Origin: Clostridia bacterium
Lineage (GTDB): Bacteria; Bacillota; Clostridia; Christensenellales; Aristaeellaceae
DNA length: 64,000 nt
NCBI GenBank assembly: GCA_017447185.1
Contig: JAFSOC010000029.1
Coordinates: 1-64,000 of the forward strand
Direction of reading: 5' to 3'
Part shown: positions 42,156 to 52,056 of the stretch, one piece after another
How the letters are laid out: every line of letters begins with the position of its first letter
Numbering within the stretch: the first letter of the stretch is position 1
Notes under the pieces: generated by a model
Told to the model about the DNA's origin: nothing
Seen by the model: only the letters and a program-made list of their open reading frames with translations
Database searches by the model: none
Translations under genes and position numbers: made by a program

Positions 42156-44351
42156 TTATCTTCTCCGCCGCCGTGCCAGCACCAGCAGCGCCGCCAGCAG
42201 TACCGCCGCCGGCAGGGCTGCCACCATTACGGCGCCCGGGCCGATACTGCCCGTGCCCAGCGCCGGTCGGATGGCTTCCTTCGCCAGGATTTCCAGGTCG
42301 GATGCTTCCAGGTTCAGCAGGAACTCCGCCATCCGGACAATCAGCTGCTGGATATCCGTCATCGCGTAAACCTGCTCGTTTACCAGCGCGCCGGAGCATC
42401 CGATCACGCAGGCCCGGGATACATAGCCTTCACCGGTAATCCGCCGGGCCTGCAGTGCCAGGGCAAACGGTCCGTCCTGGTCCCCTTCAGCCTTCTCCAG
42501 GTTGGTTTCCGTGCCTGTCAGCTGCTTCAGGAAGGCGGTGTCCCCGCTCTTCAAAAGCGTGGCGGTGATCAGGTTCCGGTCCGTGTCTTCCGGTTCCTCG
42601 AATCCCCTGCTCCCCGGCAGCAGGATCCGGTCTGCGCCGGATCCGATCAGGTCCATCGTCAGGTCTGTAGAGCACATTTCCGGAATCAGGTACATCCGGT
42701 TGCCGTTATAGTATGATCCGCTATCCGCCCGGTCCGCCAGCACAATGCCTTCCAGCGGCAGGAAACCGTAGCTCCGCAGCAGCGCTGTATATCCCGGCAT
42801 CCTGGCCAGCGGATCCGTATAGTCACAGGTAAACAGGAAGCTCCCGCCCTTCTCGGCGAAGGCTTTCACCTTGTTCATTTCTTCCTCGTTCAGATCCTTC
42901 TGCGGGCTGAAGAAGACAAGCACATCCCCCGGATCAGGCACGTAGTCCGGATCTGTCAGGTCTGCATAGGCGATTTCAAAACGGTTGGCTGCCAGCAGCC
43001 CGTCAAAATGCGTCACGGTCTCCCCATCCAGTTCGCCGTGCCCCTGGACGATGACGATCCTGGATACCTGCTCCCGGGTCACGTAGGCGATGGCGTTGGT
43101 GATACTCCGTTCATAGGTCCAGCCGCTGTAGGTGTATTCCCCGGTCTCCGTATTCATGCTCAGGCTGACATAGTCTTCCGGTCCCAGCGTCCGCCATCTT
43201 CCGGTTTCTTCGCAGTAGACAATCAGTGAGTTCTCTCCCGGTGTTTCCGTATCCGTCGCAAAGCGGCTGATCAGCGCCGGGTTCAGGCTCGGCTCCAGCT
43301 GCTCCCAGGTTACCTTGTCGCTGGCGGCCGCGTACCGGTTCAGCAGCTCCATCAGCGGCGCGTCCTCATCCCCCTTGCGGAACAGGGCATACATGTGCAC
43401 CGGATGCTGCAGGTTCTCCAGCGTATCCTTTGTCACAGCGCTGTGAGTGGAAATGCTGTTAAAGGAGAAGTCCGCACGCCATCCGTTCCGCTTTTCCAGC
43501 TGCTCCGCGCCGATATTCACCGCGATCAGGCTGACTGCCACCGCCACTGCGACCGCAGCGGAAAAGCGTCTGGTGCGTTTCCGGCCGGCACGGGCCTGCT
43601 TTTCTTCCCGGGTCGCGGGATCCTTGTGTCCGATGCGATACGTCCTGCCGCCGATCCGCTCCCGGTCCAGCTTGTAGATCGTCAGCATCACGAACAGAGC
43701 AATCACCGACAGGTCAAACAGAATACCCGAAAAGCTCAGCTGTCCCATCAGGAACGATTCATTCCGGGCGTACAGGGAGCAGAACCGCAGTACCTCGGCG
43801 ATCCATTCCGCGTGTACTGCGTTCTCCAGCAGGTCCAGGATCCACAGCAGGAAATTGGCCCCAAAGGCCAGCACCGCTGCCGTCACCGGCGTCCCCGCGC
43901 ATCCGCTCAGGAACATGTCCAGCGCAACGAAAGCGCATCCCTGCAGGAAGAATCCCAGGTAATTCACCGCCAGCTCCGCGGGATACACCTTCCCGTAAAT
44001 CGCCACAATCAGCACATACAGCAGCGTCAGCGCCGTAGCCATCAACAGCACCGTCACCGCCGCCAGGTATTTCCCGATCACAATCCGTGGAAGAGATACG
44101 GGGCTGGTCATCAGCAGCTGGTCTGTTTTCTTCTGCCTCTCCTCCGCCAGCAGGCGCATCGTCAGCACCGGGCTCAGCAGCATCCACAGGTAGCTCATTT
44201 CGCCAATAAAAGTCGGCAGGTCCCCACTCCGCTGGTTCAGGATCTCCAGATAAAAAAGAACGGAGGAAACCGTCAGGAAAACGCCCAGGAATACGTAGCC
44301 GGTGGCAGTATAGAAATACCCCTGCATCTCCCGCTTCCAGATGGCTTTCAT
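42156..44351 (-). CDS. Fused GldF-type ABC permease and GldG-type domain
   Basis: 731 residues from the ATG at 44351, after AAAGGAGGGG. Residues 1-235 are an ABC-2 permease of the GldF type (AIWKREMQGYFYTATGYVFL at the start, six hydrophobic helices). After a basic linker, residues about 265-715 are a GldG-type domain with its own anchor helix, IVIVQGHGELDGE, a large outer fold (VLVFFSPQKDLNEEEMNKVK), and a C-terminal helix. In Flavobacterium GldF and GldG are separate; here they are one chain. The ATPase gene is upstream and the DUF4340 gene downstream. Confidence 0.87.
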   Translation of the reverse strand: MKAIWKREMQGYFYTATGYVFLGVFLTVSSVLFYLEILNQRSGDLPTFIGEMSYLWMLLSPVLTMRLLAEERQKKTDQLLMTSPVSLPRIVIGKYLAAVTVLLMATALTLLYVLIVAIYGKVYPAELAVNYLGFFLQGCAFVALDMFLSGCAGTPVTAAVLAFGANFLLWILDLLENAVHAEWIAEVLRFCSLYARNESFLMGQLSFSGILFDLSVIALFVMLTIYKLDRERIGGRTYRIGHKDPATREEKQARAGRKRTRRFSAAVAVAVAVSLIAVNIGAEQLEKRNGWRADFSFNSISTHSAVTKDTLENLQHPVHMYALFRKGDEDAPLMELLNRYAAASDKVTWEQLEPSLNPALISRFATDTETPGENSLIVYCEETGRWRTLGPEDYVSLSMNTETGEYTYSGWTYERSITNAIAYVTREQVSRIVIVQGHGELDGETVTHFDGLLAANRFEIAYADLTDPDYVPDPGDVLVFFSPQKDLNEEEMNKVKAFAEKGGSFLFTCDYTDPLARMPGYTALLRSYGFLPLEGIVLADRADSGSYYNGNRMYLIPEMCSTDLTMDLIGSGADRILLPGSRGFEEPEDTDRNLITATLLKSGDTAFLKQLTGTETNLEKAEGDQDGPFALALQARRITGEGYVSRACVIGCSGALVNEQVYAMTDIQQLIVRMAEFLLNLEASDLEILAKEAIRPALGTGSIGPGAVMVAALPAAVLLAALLVLARRRRR

Positions 44352-44405
44352 AACAGGTCCCCTCCTTTCCGCCGGAGATAAAGATTCCGGCAAATCCCTT
44401 GTTTC

Positions 44406-45350
44406 TTACAGCTGGGACTGAATCGTCCGCAGGAACACCTCTTCCAGGTCTTCCCTTTCCTCCCGCATCAACCGGACCGGAAGTCCGCTGTCCGCCAGGA
44501 TCCGGAAGGCCCGGTCCAGGGCTGCGCCGCTGTCGCTTCCCCGCTCCAGGGTCACCCGCGCCTCCACCGTCTCCGCCTCCTCGGCCGGCAGGAGTTCCGC
44601 CGCCGCAAAGCCGTCCAGGTGCCGCAGGCGTTTCATCACCGCATCTTCCTTTCCGGCAATCTTCAGCCGCAGGCGGATCAGGCCGTCCGGGGCCGCGTTC
44701 GCGTCATGGTCCAGCACCATCCGGCCTTCCTCCAGGATAATCACCCGGGAGCAGATCTGCTGCACCTCGCTCAGGATATGGCTGGAGAAAACAACCGTAT
44801 GCTCCGCCCGAAGCGCCTTGATCAGCTCCCGGATTTCCGCCGTCTGTTTCGGATCCAGGCCGACAGTGGGCTCGTCCAGGATCAGGATCTCCGGCGCGCC
44901 GCACAGGGCCTGGGCAATGCCAGCCCGCTGCCGGTATCCCTTGCTCAAGTGCCCCAGCACCCGTCCCCGTACTTCCTGCAGCCCGCACAGGGTCAGGATT
45001 TCCTCCACATGATCCCGGATCCCTTGCTTTTTCACTTCCCGCAATTCACACACAAACCGGAGATAGCTCTCCGCGGTCATCTCATCGTACAGCGGAGGCT
45101 TCTCCGGCAGGTATCCGATTTTTCGTTTGCAGGCTGCAGGATCTTCCAGCATGCTTTTGCCGCAGATCCTCACCTGCCCGGCATTGGGGGGAAAATACCC
45201 GGTCATCAGGTTCATAAGCGTCGTTTTCCCGGCGCCGTTCCGCCCCAGCAGCCCTACGGTTTCATTTTCCCGTACCTGAAAGGAGATGTCCCGCAAAGCC
45301 GTCCGGTTTCCGTACATCTTTGTCACCCGCTCCAGCGAAATCACAGGCAT
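44406..45350 (-). CDS. ABC transporter ATP-binding protein (GldA-like)
   Basis: 314 residues. Walker A is GLLGRNGAGKTTLMNLMTG (about 34-52), the signature is HLSKGYRQRAGIAQAL, Walker B is ILILDEPTVGLD and the switch is SSHILSEV. The C-terminal 90 residues form an extra domain typical of exporter and GldA-type ATPases. It energises the fused permease that follows 54 bases downstream. The ribosome site GGAGG is nine bases before the ATG. It lies 60 bases after dnaE. Confidence 0.93.
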   Translation of the reverse strand: MPVISLERVTKMYGNRTALRDISFQVRENETVGLLGRNGAGKTTLMNLMTGYFPPNAGQVRICGKSMLEDPAACKRKIGYLPEKPPLYDEMTAESYLRFVCELREVKKQGIRDHVEEILTLCGLQEVRGRVLGHLSKGYRQRAGIAQALCGAPEILILDEPTVGLDPKQTAEIRELIKALRAEHTVVFSSHILSEVQQICSRVIILEEGRMVLDHDANAAPDGLIRLRLKIAGKEDAVMKRLRHLDGFAAAELLPAEEAETVEARVTLERGSDSGAALDRAFRILADSGLPVRLMREEREDLEEVFLRTIQSQL

Positions 45351-45410
45351 CTCCTCCTTCCCACTTTACAGTAAAGACCAGGAACCTAAATCCAACTGAA
45401 AACTGACAGC

Positions 45411-48400
45411 TCAGCGGAGAACCACATTCTCCGCCCCCAGCGCCTCCTGCAGCCTGAGCAGGCAGCTTTCGCTGCCGTTGCACCAGCTGCTCTTCGGACA
45501 CAGCAGCGTCATCTTCTCCGCCGGGATATGCATATATACGGGAATTTCACCGGCCTCCAGCGCCAGGATGGCGCTGATCCGGTCCATGTCCCTGCGTTCC
45601 AGCCGCAGGAACAGTTTCTTCTCCGCTTTGGAGGCCAGCTGCGCATCTGTCAGCTTCGGCCCGCCAGAGAAGGTCCTTTCTTCTTTCGGCTGCCGGGTCC
45701 ATTCCTCCATCCGGCTCACCCGTTCCGCCAGCAGCTTGGGGGCTTCTTCCTCCCGTACGCTGATCTTTCCGCTGATGACCACAGCCGCGTCTTCCCGCAG
45801 CAGTGTCTGGTATTTTTCATAAACCTTGGGGAATACCAGGCACTCGATCTGTCCGCCCATGTCTTCCAGCGTCACAAAGGCCATGTAGTCGCCCTTCTTC
45901 GTGGCTTTCCCCTTGACCTCCGTCAGGATGCCGCCCATATCCACAAAGCGCCCGTCCAACGGATCCTCGCCCTCTTTCGGCGTTTCCTCTTCCAGCTGGG
46001 CGGTTGTGAAACTCATCTGCTTCAGAATGTCCTTGTATTCATCCAGCGGATGACCGCTCATATAGACGCCTGCCGCTTCCTTCTCCATCTGCAGTTTTAC
46101 CCGCGGCGGGCAGTCCGGCAGGTCAGGCAGCTCGATCCGGGTACCGAGAAGCTGTGCGCTTTCGTCCCCGAACATATCGAACAGGCTTACCTGCCCGTCC
46201 ACGTTCTTCTTCCGGGAGGACTGGTTCGCGTCCATGGCCTGCTCGTACACGGACAGCATCTGCGGCCGGTTCGCCGGCATCCGGTCAAAGGCGCCGGCCT
46301 TGATCAGGCTTTCCACCACCCGCTTGTTGCATTCCGTCGGGTCCACCCGGCGGCAGAAATCAAAGATATCCTGATACGGGCCCCGGCTCTCCCGCTCCCG
46401 GCGGATCGCGTTCACAGCATTCTCGCCGACGCTCTTCACCGCGCCCAGACCGAACAGGATCGCCGGTTTGCCTTCCGCGTCCTGGTCCACCGTAAATTTC
46501 CAGCGGCTCCGGTTCACATCCGGCGGCAGCACCGCAATGCCCCGCCCGCGGCAGTACTGGATGTATCCGGCGATCTTTCCGGTGTTGCCATATACGCTGT
46601 TCAGCATGGCCGCCATGAACTGCACCGGATAATAGCGTTTCAGCCAGGCCGTCTGCATGGCCACCACGCCGTAGGCTGCGGCATGGGACTTGTTGAAGGC
46701 GTAGCTGGCAAAGGAGATCATCTCGTCATAGATCTCGTTGGCCACCTGCTCCGGCACGCCATTGCGTACGCATCCGGGCACCGTGATGTTGCCATCCTTG
46801 TCTTTCAGGCCGTGAACAAAGATTTCCCGCTCCTCGTCCATTACCTTGTGCTTTTTCTTTGCCATGGCGCGGCGCACCAGGTCACTCCGGCCGTAGCTGT
46901 ATCCCGCCAGGTCCCGTACGATCTGCATGACCTGCTCCTGGTACACCATGCAGCCGTAGGTCACGTCCAGGATCGGGCGCAGTTTTTCGGTTTTATACTG
47001 TACGCTGGCCGGATTCACCTTCCCCGCGATATACCGGGGAATGGAGTCCATAGGGCCCGGCCGGTACAGGGAAATAGCAGCGATAATGTCTTCAAAACAG
47101 GAAGGCTTCATGTTCGTCAGGAAGCCGGTCATGCCCGCGCCTTCCATCTGGAATACGCCTTCCGTGTCGCCCCGGCTGATCATCTCGTATACGCTCGGGT
47201 CATCCAGCGGAATTTCTTCGGGTGACATATCCTTCCCGGCTTCCCGCATCATGTCCAGGGTGTCCCGGATCACTGTCAGCGTCCGCAGGCCCAGGAAGTC
47301 CATTTTCAGCAGTCCCAGCCGCTCAATGGTGCCCATGGGGTATTGGGTGGTGATGACTTCGTCGTTCCGCTGCAGCGGCACATATTCCATTACGGGTTTT
47401 CCGGTAATCAGCACGCCTGCCGCGTGAGTGGAGGCATGCCGCGGCATTCCCTCCAGCGTCATGGCGGTATCGATCAGCTCCTGCACCCGCGGCTGTTCGT
47501 CATACATCTGCCGCAGTGACGGGGACAGGTTCAGCGCCTTCTCCAGGGTGATGCCCAGGTCCATGGGAACCGCCTTGGCCACCGCGTCCGTCTCCTGGTA
47601 GCTCATTCCCAGCACACGGCCCACATCCCGCACCACGCCGCGGGCCGCCATTGTACCGAAGGTGATGATCTGGCTCACGTGGTCCGCGCCGTATTTCCGC
47701 GCCACATAGTCGATCACTTCCTGCCGCCGTTCGTAGCAGAAGTCCACGTCGATATCCGGCATGGAAACCCGCTCCGGGTTCAGGAAGCGTTCAAACAGCA
47801 GCTGGTACTTCAGCGGATCCAGCATCGTGATGCCCAGGGAATACGCCACAATGGATCCGGCGCCGCTTCCGCGGCCGGGTCCCACCATAATTCCGTTTGA
47901 TTTTGCGTAATGAATGAAATCCCATACGATCAGGAAATAGTCCACATAACCCATCTGCTCGATGGTGCTCAGCTCGTATTCCAGCCGCCGGTAGGGTTCG
48001 TCCCCTTCCTTTGCTTCCGGATACAGCCGCCGGATTCCCTCCCCGCACAGGCGTCGCAGCATCTGCTGCGCGGTTTCGCCTTCCGGCACCGGATAGTGCG
48101 GCAGCCGTGTCACGCCGAATTCAAAGGTTACGTTGCACCGGTCCGCGATCTCCCGCGTCCGGTCTACCGCGTCCGGCACGCTCCGGAACAGGGCGCGCAT
48201 TTCCTCTTCGCTCTTGACGTACAGCTCCCCGGTTTCCATCCGCATCCGCTGCTCGTCCGCCAGCGTCTTTCCGGTCTGGATGCACATCAGCACTTCCTGG
48301 GCCGGCGCGTCCTTCTTTTCCAGGTAGTGGCAGTCGTTCGTCGCCACCAGGGGTACGTCCATTTCCCGAGCAATCGCAATCAAACGGGGGAGAACCGTCT

Positions 48401-48941
48401 TCTCCTCCCGCAGATTGTGATCCATAATTTCTACATAGAAGTTTTCTTTTCCGAAGATGTCCTGCATTTCCCGGATATACGCGTGAGCGCTTTCATCCTG
48501 CCCGTTCAGCAGCATTTTCGGCAGGTCGCCGCTCAGGCAGGCACTCAGGCAGATCAGTCCCTCGTGATACTGGCGGATCAGGTTGTAGTCGATCCGCGGC
48601 TTGTAGTAATATCCGGTCAGGAACCCTTCGCTGATCAGGCGCATCAGGTTCTGGTATCCTGTGTTGTTTTCGCACAGCAGGATCAGGTGGCTGTTTTCCC
48701 GCCCCGTGGCGGACTTGTCTGTCCTGTCCCTGCACACATAGGCTTCGCATCCGATGATGGGCTTGATCCCCGCATCGTTCATCGCCGTATAGAAATCGAT
48801 GGCGCCGTACAGTACGCCGTGGTCCGTGATGGCGCACGAATCCATGCCGAGTTCCTTCAGCCGTTTCACCAGTGAAGAAATCCGGCAGGCTCCGTCCAGC
48901 AGGCTGTACTCTGTATGAAGATGCAGGTGTGTAAAGCTCAT
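45411..48941 (-). CDS. dnaE: DNA polymerase III subunit alpha (DnaE)
   Basis: 1176 residues. The N-terminal PHP domain (1-210) keeps HLHTEYSLLDGACR, ITDHGVLYG and TNDCHYL. The palm has GPGRGSGAGSIVAYSLGI and the catalytic PDIDVD (395-400), with the third acidic residue in LKMDFLGLRTL. A helix-hairpin-helix and an OB fold follow near the C-terminus (about 990-1090). There is no proofreading exonuclease, so it is DnaE and not PolC. The start overlaps the preceding gene's stop (ATGA), so translation may be coupled. Firmicutes with PolC use DnaE for primer extension; PolC is not in this window. Confidence 0.97.
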   Translation of the reverse strand: MSFTHLHLHTEYSLLDGACRISSLVKRLKELGMDSCAITDHGVLYGAIDFYTAMNDAGIKPIIGCEAYVCRDRTDKSATGRENSHLILLCENNTGYQNLMRLISEGFLTGYYYKPRIDYNLIRQYHEGLICLSACLSGDLPKMLLNGQDESAHAYIREMQDIFGKENFYVEIMDHNLREEKTVLPRLIAIAREMDVPLVATNDCHYLEKKDAPAQEVLMCIQTGKTLADEQRMRMETGELYVKSEEEMRALFRSVPDAVDRTREIADRCNVTFEFGVTRLPHYPVPEGETAQQMLRRLCGEGIRRLYPEAKEGDEPYRRLEYELSTIEQMGYVDYFLIVWDFIHYAKSNGIMVGPGRGSGAGSIVAYSLGITMLDPLKYQLLFERFLNPERVSMPDIDVDFCYERRQEVIDYVARKYGADHVSQIITFGTMAARGVVRDVGRVLGMSYQETDAVAKAVPMDLGITLEKALNLSPSLRQMYDEQPRVQELIDTAMTLEGMPRHASTHAAGVLITGKPVMEYVPLQRNDEVITTQYPMGTIERLGLLKMDFLGLRTLTVIRDTLDMMREAGKDMSPEEIPLDDPSVYEMISRGDTEGVFQMEGAGMTGFLTNMKPSCFEDIIAAISLYRPGPMDSIPRYIAGKVNPASVQYKTEKLRPILDVTYGCMVYQEQVMQIVRDLAGYSYGRSDLVRRAMAKKKHKVMDEEREIFVHGLKDKDGNITVPGCVRNGVPEQVANEIYDEMISFASYAFNKSHAAAYGVVAMQTAWLKRYYPVQFMAAMLNSVYGNTGKIAGYIQYCRGRGIAVLPPDVNRSRWKFTVDQDAEGKPAILFGLGAVKSVGENAVNAIRRERESRGPYQDIFDFCRRVDPTECNKRVVESLIKAGAFDRMPANRPQMLSVYEQAMDANQSSRKKNVDGQVSLFDMFGDESAQLLGTRIELPDLPDCPPRVKLQMEKEAAGVYMSGHPLDEYKDILKQMSFTTAQLEEETPKEGEDPLDGRFVDMGGILTEVKGKATKKGDYMAFVTLEDMGGQIECLVFPKVYEKYQTLLREDAAVVISGKISVREEEAPKLLAERVSRMEEWTRQPKEERTFSGGPKLTDAQLASKAEKKLFLRLERRDMDRISAILALEAGEIPVYMHIPAEKMTLLCPKSSWCNGSESCLLRLQEALGAENVVLR

Positions 48942-49426
48942 TTCCCGTCAGTCCTTGCCGTGATACTCTCAATAATCTCCAGCGTCAGGTCCGCCGCGTT
49001 CTGGTTGGCGTACCAGAAGCAGATCTGCTGCGCCACATCCCCTTCCAGGAATACATAGGTGATGAATTTCATGGCTTCCGCGGGATCGTCATCCGGATCC
49101 GTTCCCTCATATACGATCATATCGATCCCGGAAACCCTGCGAATTTCGGCGTCATAGCCATCCTCCCGCAGCACGGTCGCCATAGCCTTCAGCGTAACAT
49201 TCCGGTCGTTTTTCGCATGGGTAAACTGGATTTCAAGCCCCAGCGCGTCGGAGAGCCAGACGAAGTCCACATCGTCCGCACTGTTCCTCTTCCCGCTGTA
49301 CGCCATGCCGTCCGGAATCGTTACGCTGTAGCCGCTTTGCGGAAGGTCCACCTTTTCCGCCAGTGCGTTTCCGCCGAAAAGCACCGCCAGCATCAGCGCC
49401 AGTACCAGACATAAACCCTTTTTCAT
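48938..49426 (-). CDS. Small secreted protein of unknown function
   Basis: 162 residues from the ATG at 49426, which follows GGAGGGG. The signal peptide (KKGLCLVLALMLAVLFGGNA, cleavage after ALA) precedes a compact alpha/beta domain starting VDLPQSGYSVTIPDGMAYSG and ending LTLEIIESITARTD. The pattern resembles PsbP/MOG1-like lipocalin-type folds in Clostridial secreted proteins, but the match is not firm. It overlaps dnaE by four bases, an odd partner for a replication gene. Confidence 0.72.
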   Translation of the reverse strand: MKKGLCLVLALMLAVLFGGNALAEKVDLPQSGYSVTIPDGMAYSGKRNSADDVDFVWLSDALGLEIQFTHAKNDRNVTLKAMATVLREDGYDAEIRRVSGIDMIVYEGTDPDDDPAEAMKFITYVFLEGDVAQQICFWYANQNAADLTLEIIESITARTDGK

Positions 49427-49479
49427 CGTTTTCCCCTCCGCTGAATCTAACAACTAAAAACTAGCAACCAACAGCAAAA

Positions 49480-51159
49480 TCAACCTGCGCAGTAATACTT
49501 ATCCACGTTCTTCATCAGGATCCTGTAAGCCAGCACCGACAGCACGATAAGGATTACCGCCAGCACGGCGAACACAGGAATCATTTCCCATCCGTTGCTG
49601 ATCATCACGTAGCATAGTCCGGCCAGGGCGGCCAGGATAGCCCAGGAAACCAGCATGGAAATCAGCACGCCGAAGTTCTGCTTCACCGCTTCCTGCTCCG
49701 TTACCCAATCCAGCCGCGGTTTCTTCACATCCCGGCTCAGCGCCAGGCAGGAGCATCCGAAGCTGAAGATCAGGCACAGAACGATCGCCAGGATGGTTTC
49801 CAGCGTAAATCCGGGCATCAGAATCAGGATCGCGATCCCCGCGAACAGCACGCCGAGAATTTCCAGTCCGAAGCCCACCGCGATCTTCGCGTGGATCAGT
49901 GTCCGGGCCGATACAGGCAGCGCTTTGATAAAGTCGTGGCCTTTACCTTCCCGGGTCACCGCTGTGCTCAGCGCAGGGCTCATGCCGCTCATATAGGCCA
50001 TTGCGGCAGCAAGGATACACATAACCAGAACAGGAGACAACTGCGCCAGCAGCTGGGTGAAACCGCCTTCCGCGCTGTTGCGGCCCATGGACACGCCGAG
50101 CATGACGATAATCAGCAGCGGCATGAAGGTAATCGGCAGGATATTGATGGCGTAGGACGGCACCCGCAGGATCAGCAGGGCTTCCCGCTTCACATTCGCC
50201 TTGAAGGCGTTTCCTTCGCGGATGGATCCCTTCTGGATACCCTTCTTCCCGGTAGCGGTGGGTGCCTCACTCTGCAGCAGGGAAAGCTTCCGGTAGAAGA
50301 TTCCCAGCACGCCGATCAGCAGAGCCAGTGCGGCAAAGCTCACCGCCGCAAACAGTCCCAGCTGTCCCCAGTCGCCCAGCAGTCCGTGCGCAGCCCAGCC
50401 GGCCGGCGGGAAATACTCGGTCATTCCGGAGATGCGGGCGGAATTGTTCATGAAGAACTCTTTCAGCATCTCTCCGCTTTCCGCGGAATTCCCGGTGATG
50501 CTGCCCACGTTCATCATCAGGATCATATATCCGATGAAGAGGGCAAAACCGCCTACGGTCAGGAAAATTTCCCGGTGCTTCCACAGTCCGGAAATCCGGA
50601 TCAGGAAGGCGGAAAGCACTCCAGCGATGCAGATCGGCAGAATAGCGATCGTCAGCCAGATCAGTACCATCCGGATATAGAATCCGGCGTCTTCTCCCAC
50701 CCGGGTACCGTACAGGATGCAGGCCGGCAGCAGGATCACCGCGTCAATCAGCGTTTCCGACAGCCAGACCTGCGCCAGCTTTGCGCCGAGGAGCGTGCGG
50801 GGTTTGATGGGCATGGAGGCGAGGAACGCCGCGTCCCGGCCCAGGTACAGAGAACTCATGATGAAGAAGAAAGCCATCACCAGGGTTCCGGCGGTGCTCA
50901 GCACAACCGCCATGATCACCAGCAGGTTCCGCAGGTCAACCGGTTGCGGAGACCCGGCCACCGGGGACAGCACGTCCAGTGCCTTCGTCTCAATGATGTA
51001 CAGGATCACGCCCAGGTAAATGAACAGGAACGCGATCGCGATAAACATACCGACCGTCCGCCCGCGTTTGTCACGCAGGGCATTTTTCAGGTTCTTCGGC
51101 TTCAGGTCCGCATAGCGGGTCAGCAGCTGAAGCCTCAGCAGGGCAAAGAAAGCGGTCAT
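49480..51159 (-). CDS. ABC exporter permease, about 12 membrane helices
   Basis: 559 residues. Two blocks of about six hydrophobic helices (about 35-310 and 340-555) flank a basic cytoplasmic segment (SIREGNAFKANVKREALLIL). A SSLYLGRDAAFLASMPIKPR segment and its second-half counterpart REGKGHDFIKALPVSARTLI are typical of the large ABC_tran_2/putative ABC exporter family of Firmicutes. Its start overlaps the ATPase stop by four bases. Substrate unknown. Confidence 0.85.
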   Translation of the reverse strand: MTAFFALLRLQLLTRYADLKPKNLKNALRDKRGRTVGMFIAIAFLFIYLGVILYIIETKALDVLSPVAGSPQPVDLRNLLVIMAVVLSTAGTLVMAFFFIMSSLYLGRDAAFLASMPIKPRTLLGAKLAQVWLSETLIDAVILLPACILYGTRVGEDAGFYIRMVLIWLTIAILPICIAGVLSAFLIRISGLWKHREIFLTVGGFALFIGYMILMMNVGSITGNSAESGEMLKEFFMNNSARISGMTEYFPPAGWAAHGLLGDWGQLGLFAAVSFAALALLIGVLGIFYRKLSLLQSEAPTATGKKGIQKGSIREGNAFKANVKREALLILRVPSYAINILPITFMPLLIIVMLGVSMGRNSAEGGFTQLLAQLSPVLVMCILAAAMAYMSGMSPALSTAVTREGKGHDFIKALPVSARTLIHAKIAVGFGLEILGVLFAGIAILILMPGFTLETILAIVLCLIFSFGCSCLALSRDVKKPRLDWVTEQEAVKQNFGVLISMLVSWAILAALAGLCYVMISNGWEMIPVFAVLAVILIVLSVLAYRILMKNVDKYYCAG

Positions 51160-51896
51160 TCTTCTTCGCCTCCGTTGTCATCCGTCAGCTCCAGGAACAA
51201 TTCTTCCAGGCTGGCGCCTACTTCTCCGGAGCGCAGTTCTTCCAGTGTGCCGACCGCTTTCAGGCTGCCGTGGGCAATCACGCCGATGCGGGTACACAGT
51301 TTTTCCGCCACCTCCAGCACGTGGGTGGAGAAGAACACCGTGTTCCCTTCCCTGCAGTGCCGGATCATTTCTTCCTTCAGCAGGTGCGCCGCCCGGGGAT
51401 CCAGGCCGCCCAGCGGCTCGTCCAGAATCCATACCGGCGGATTGTGGATCAGTGCGCCAATCACCACCAGCTTCTGCTTCATACCCTTACTATAAGAACG
51501 AATCTGGTTGTTGATGGCATCCTCCAGGGAGAAAATATCCAGGTATTTCTCAATGTGCGCCTTGCGCTTTGCGGTGTCCACCTGGTAAATGTCCGCCATG
51601 AAGTTCAGGTATTCCATACCGGTCAGCCGGTCATACAGGTCGTTTCCATCCGGCACAAAGCCGATCATCCGCTGCGCCTCCAGGCGTTCCTGGTCCATCC
51701 GGTGCCCGGCCATGGTAATGGTACCGCTGTCCGGGGTCAGCACGCCGGTCATCAGCTTGATCGTGGTGGTCTTGCCGGCGCCGTTCGGTCCGATAAAGCC
51801 GAACAGTTCCCCGCCGTTTACCTGCAGTGTCAGGTCGTCCACCGCTTTGACATTGCTCTTCGCATAAGCTTTGGTCAGATGTTGTAAGTCAATCAT
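51156..51896 (-). CDS. ABC transporter ATP-binding protein
   Basis: 246 residues from the ATG at 51896, after GGGGGGG; a 79-residue upstream extension in frame is not ATPase-like. Walker A is GFIGPNGAGKTTTIKLMTG, the signature is SYSKGMKQKLVVIGAL, Walker B is VWILDEPLGGLD, and the switch is STHVLEVAEKL. It pairs with the large permease directly downstream. Export of a small molecule or peptide is likely but unproven. Confidence 0.93.
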   Translation of the reverse strand: MIDLQHLTKAYAKSNVKAVDDLTLQVNGGELFGFIGPNGAGKTTTIKLMTGVLTPDSGTITMAGHRMDQERLEAQRMIGFVPDGNDLYDRLTGMEYLNFMADIYQVDTAKRKAHIEKYLDIFSLEDAINNQIRSYSKGMKQKLVVIGALIHNPPVWILDEPLGGLDPRAAHLLKEEMIRHCREGNTVFFSTHVLEVAEKLCTRIGVIAHGSLKAVGTLEELRSGEVGASLEELFLELTDDNGGEEE

Positions 51897-52025
51897 TCCA
51901 ATCCCCCCCCTGCCGTTCTTCGGCAACTCTATCATTTCTGACAGGGAGAATTTTACCACATCCGGCCCTTTCTGAAAACCGCAGGAACAGCAAATTATGC
52001 GTACATATTTTGCTTTTCCGGATAT

Positions 52026-52051
52026 CAAAACGCGCGGCTTTCGCCGCGCGT
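52026..52051 (-). terminator. Terminator of the VanW-family gene
   Basis: CGCGCGGC pairs with GCCGCGCG around a four-base loop; the minus-strand tail is TTTTGAT. It lies six bases after the stop codon. Confidence 0.75.
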
Positions 52052-52056
52052 CAGGT

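Noticed and set aside
45528-47225. A 565-codon plus-strand open frame
   Set aside because: It is antisense to dnaE, with composition typical of shadow frames.
40640-51896. ABC operons around dnaE as a defence or antibiotic-resistance island
   Set aside because: The ATPases and permeases are ordinary exporter or Gld types, and no resistance or defence signature is found.
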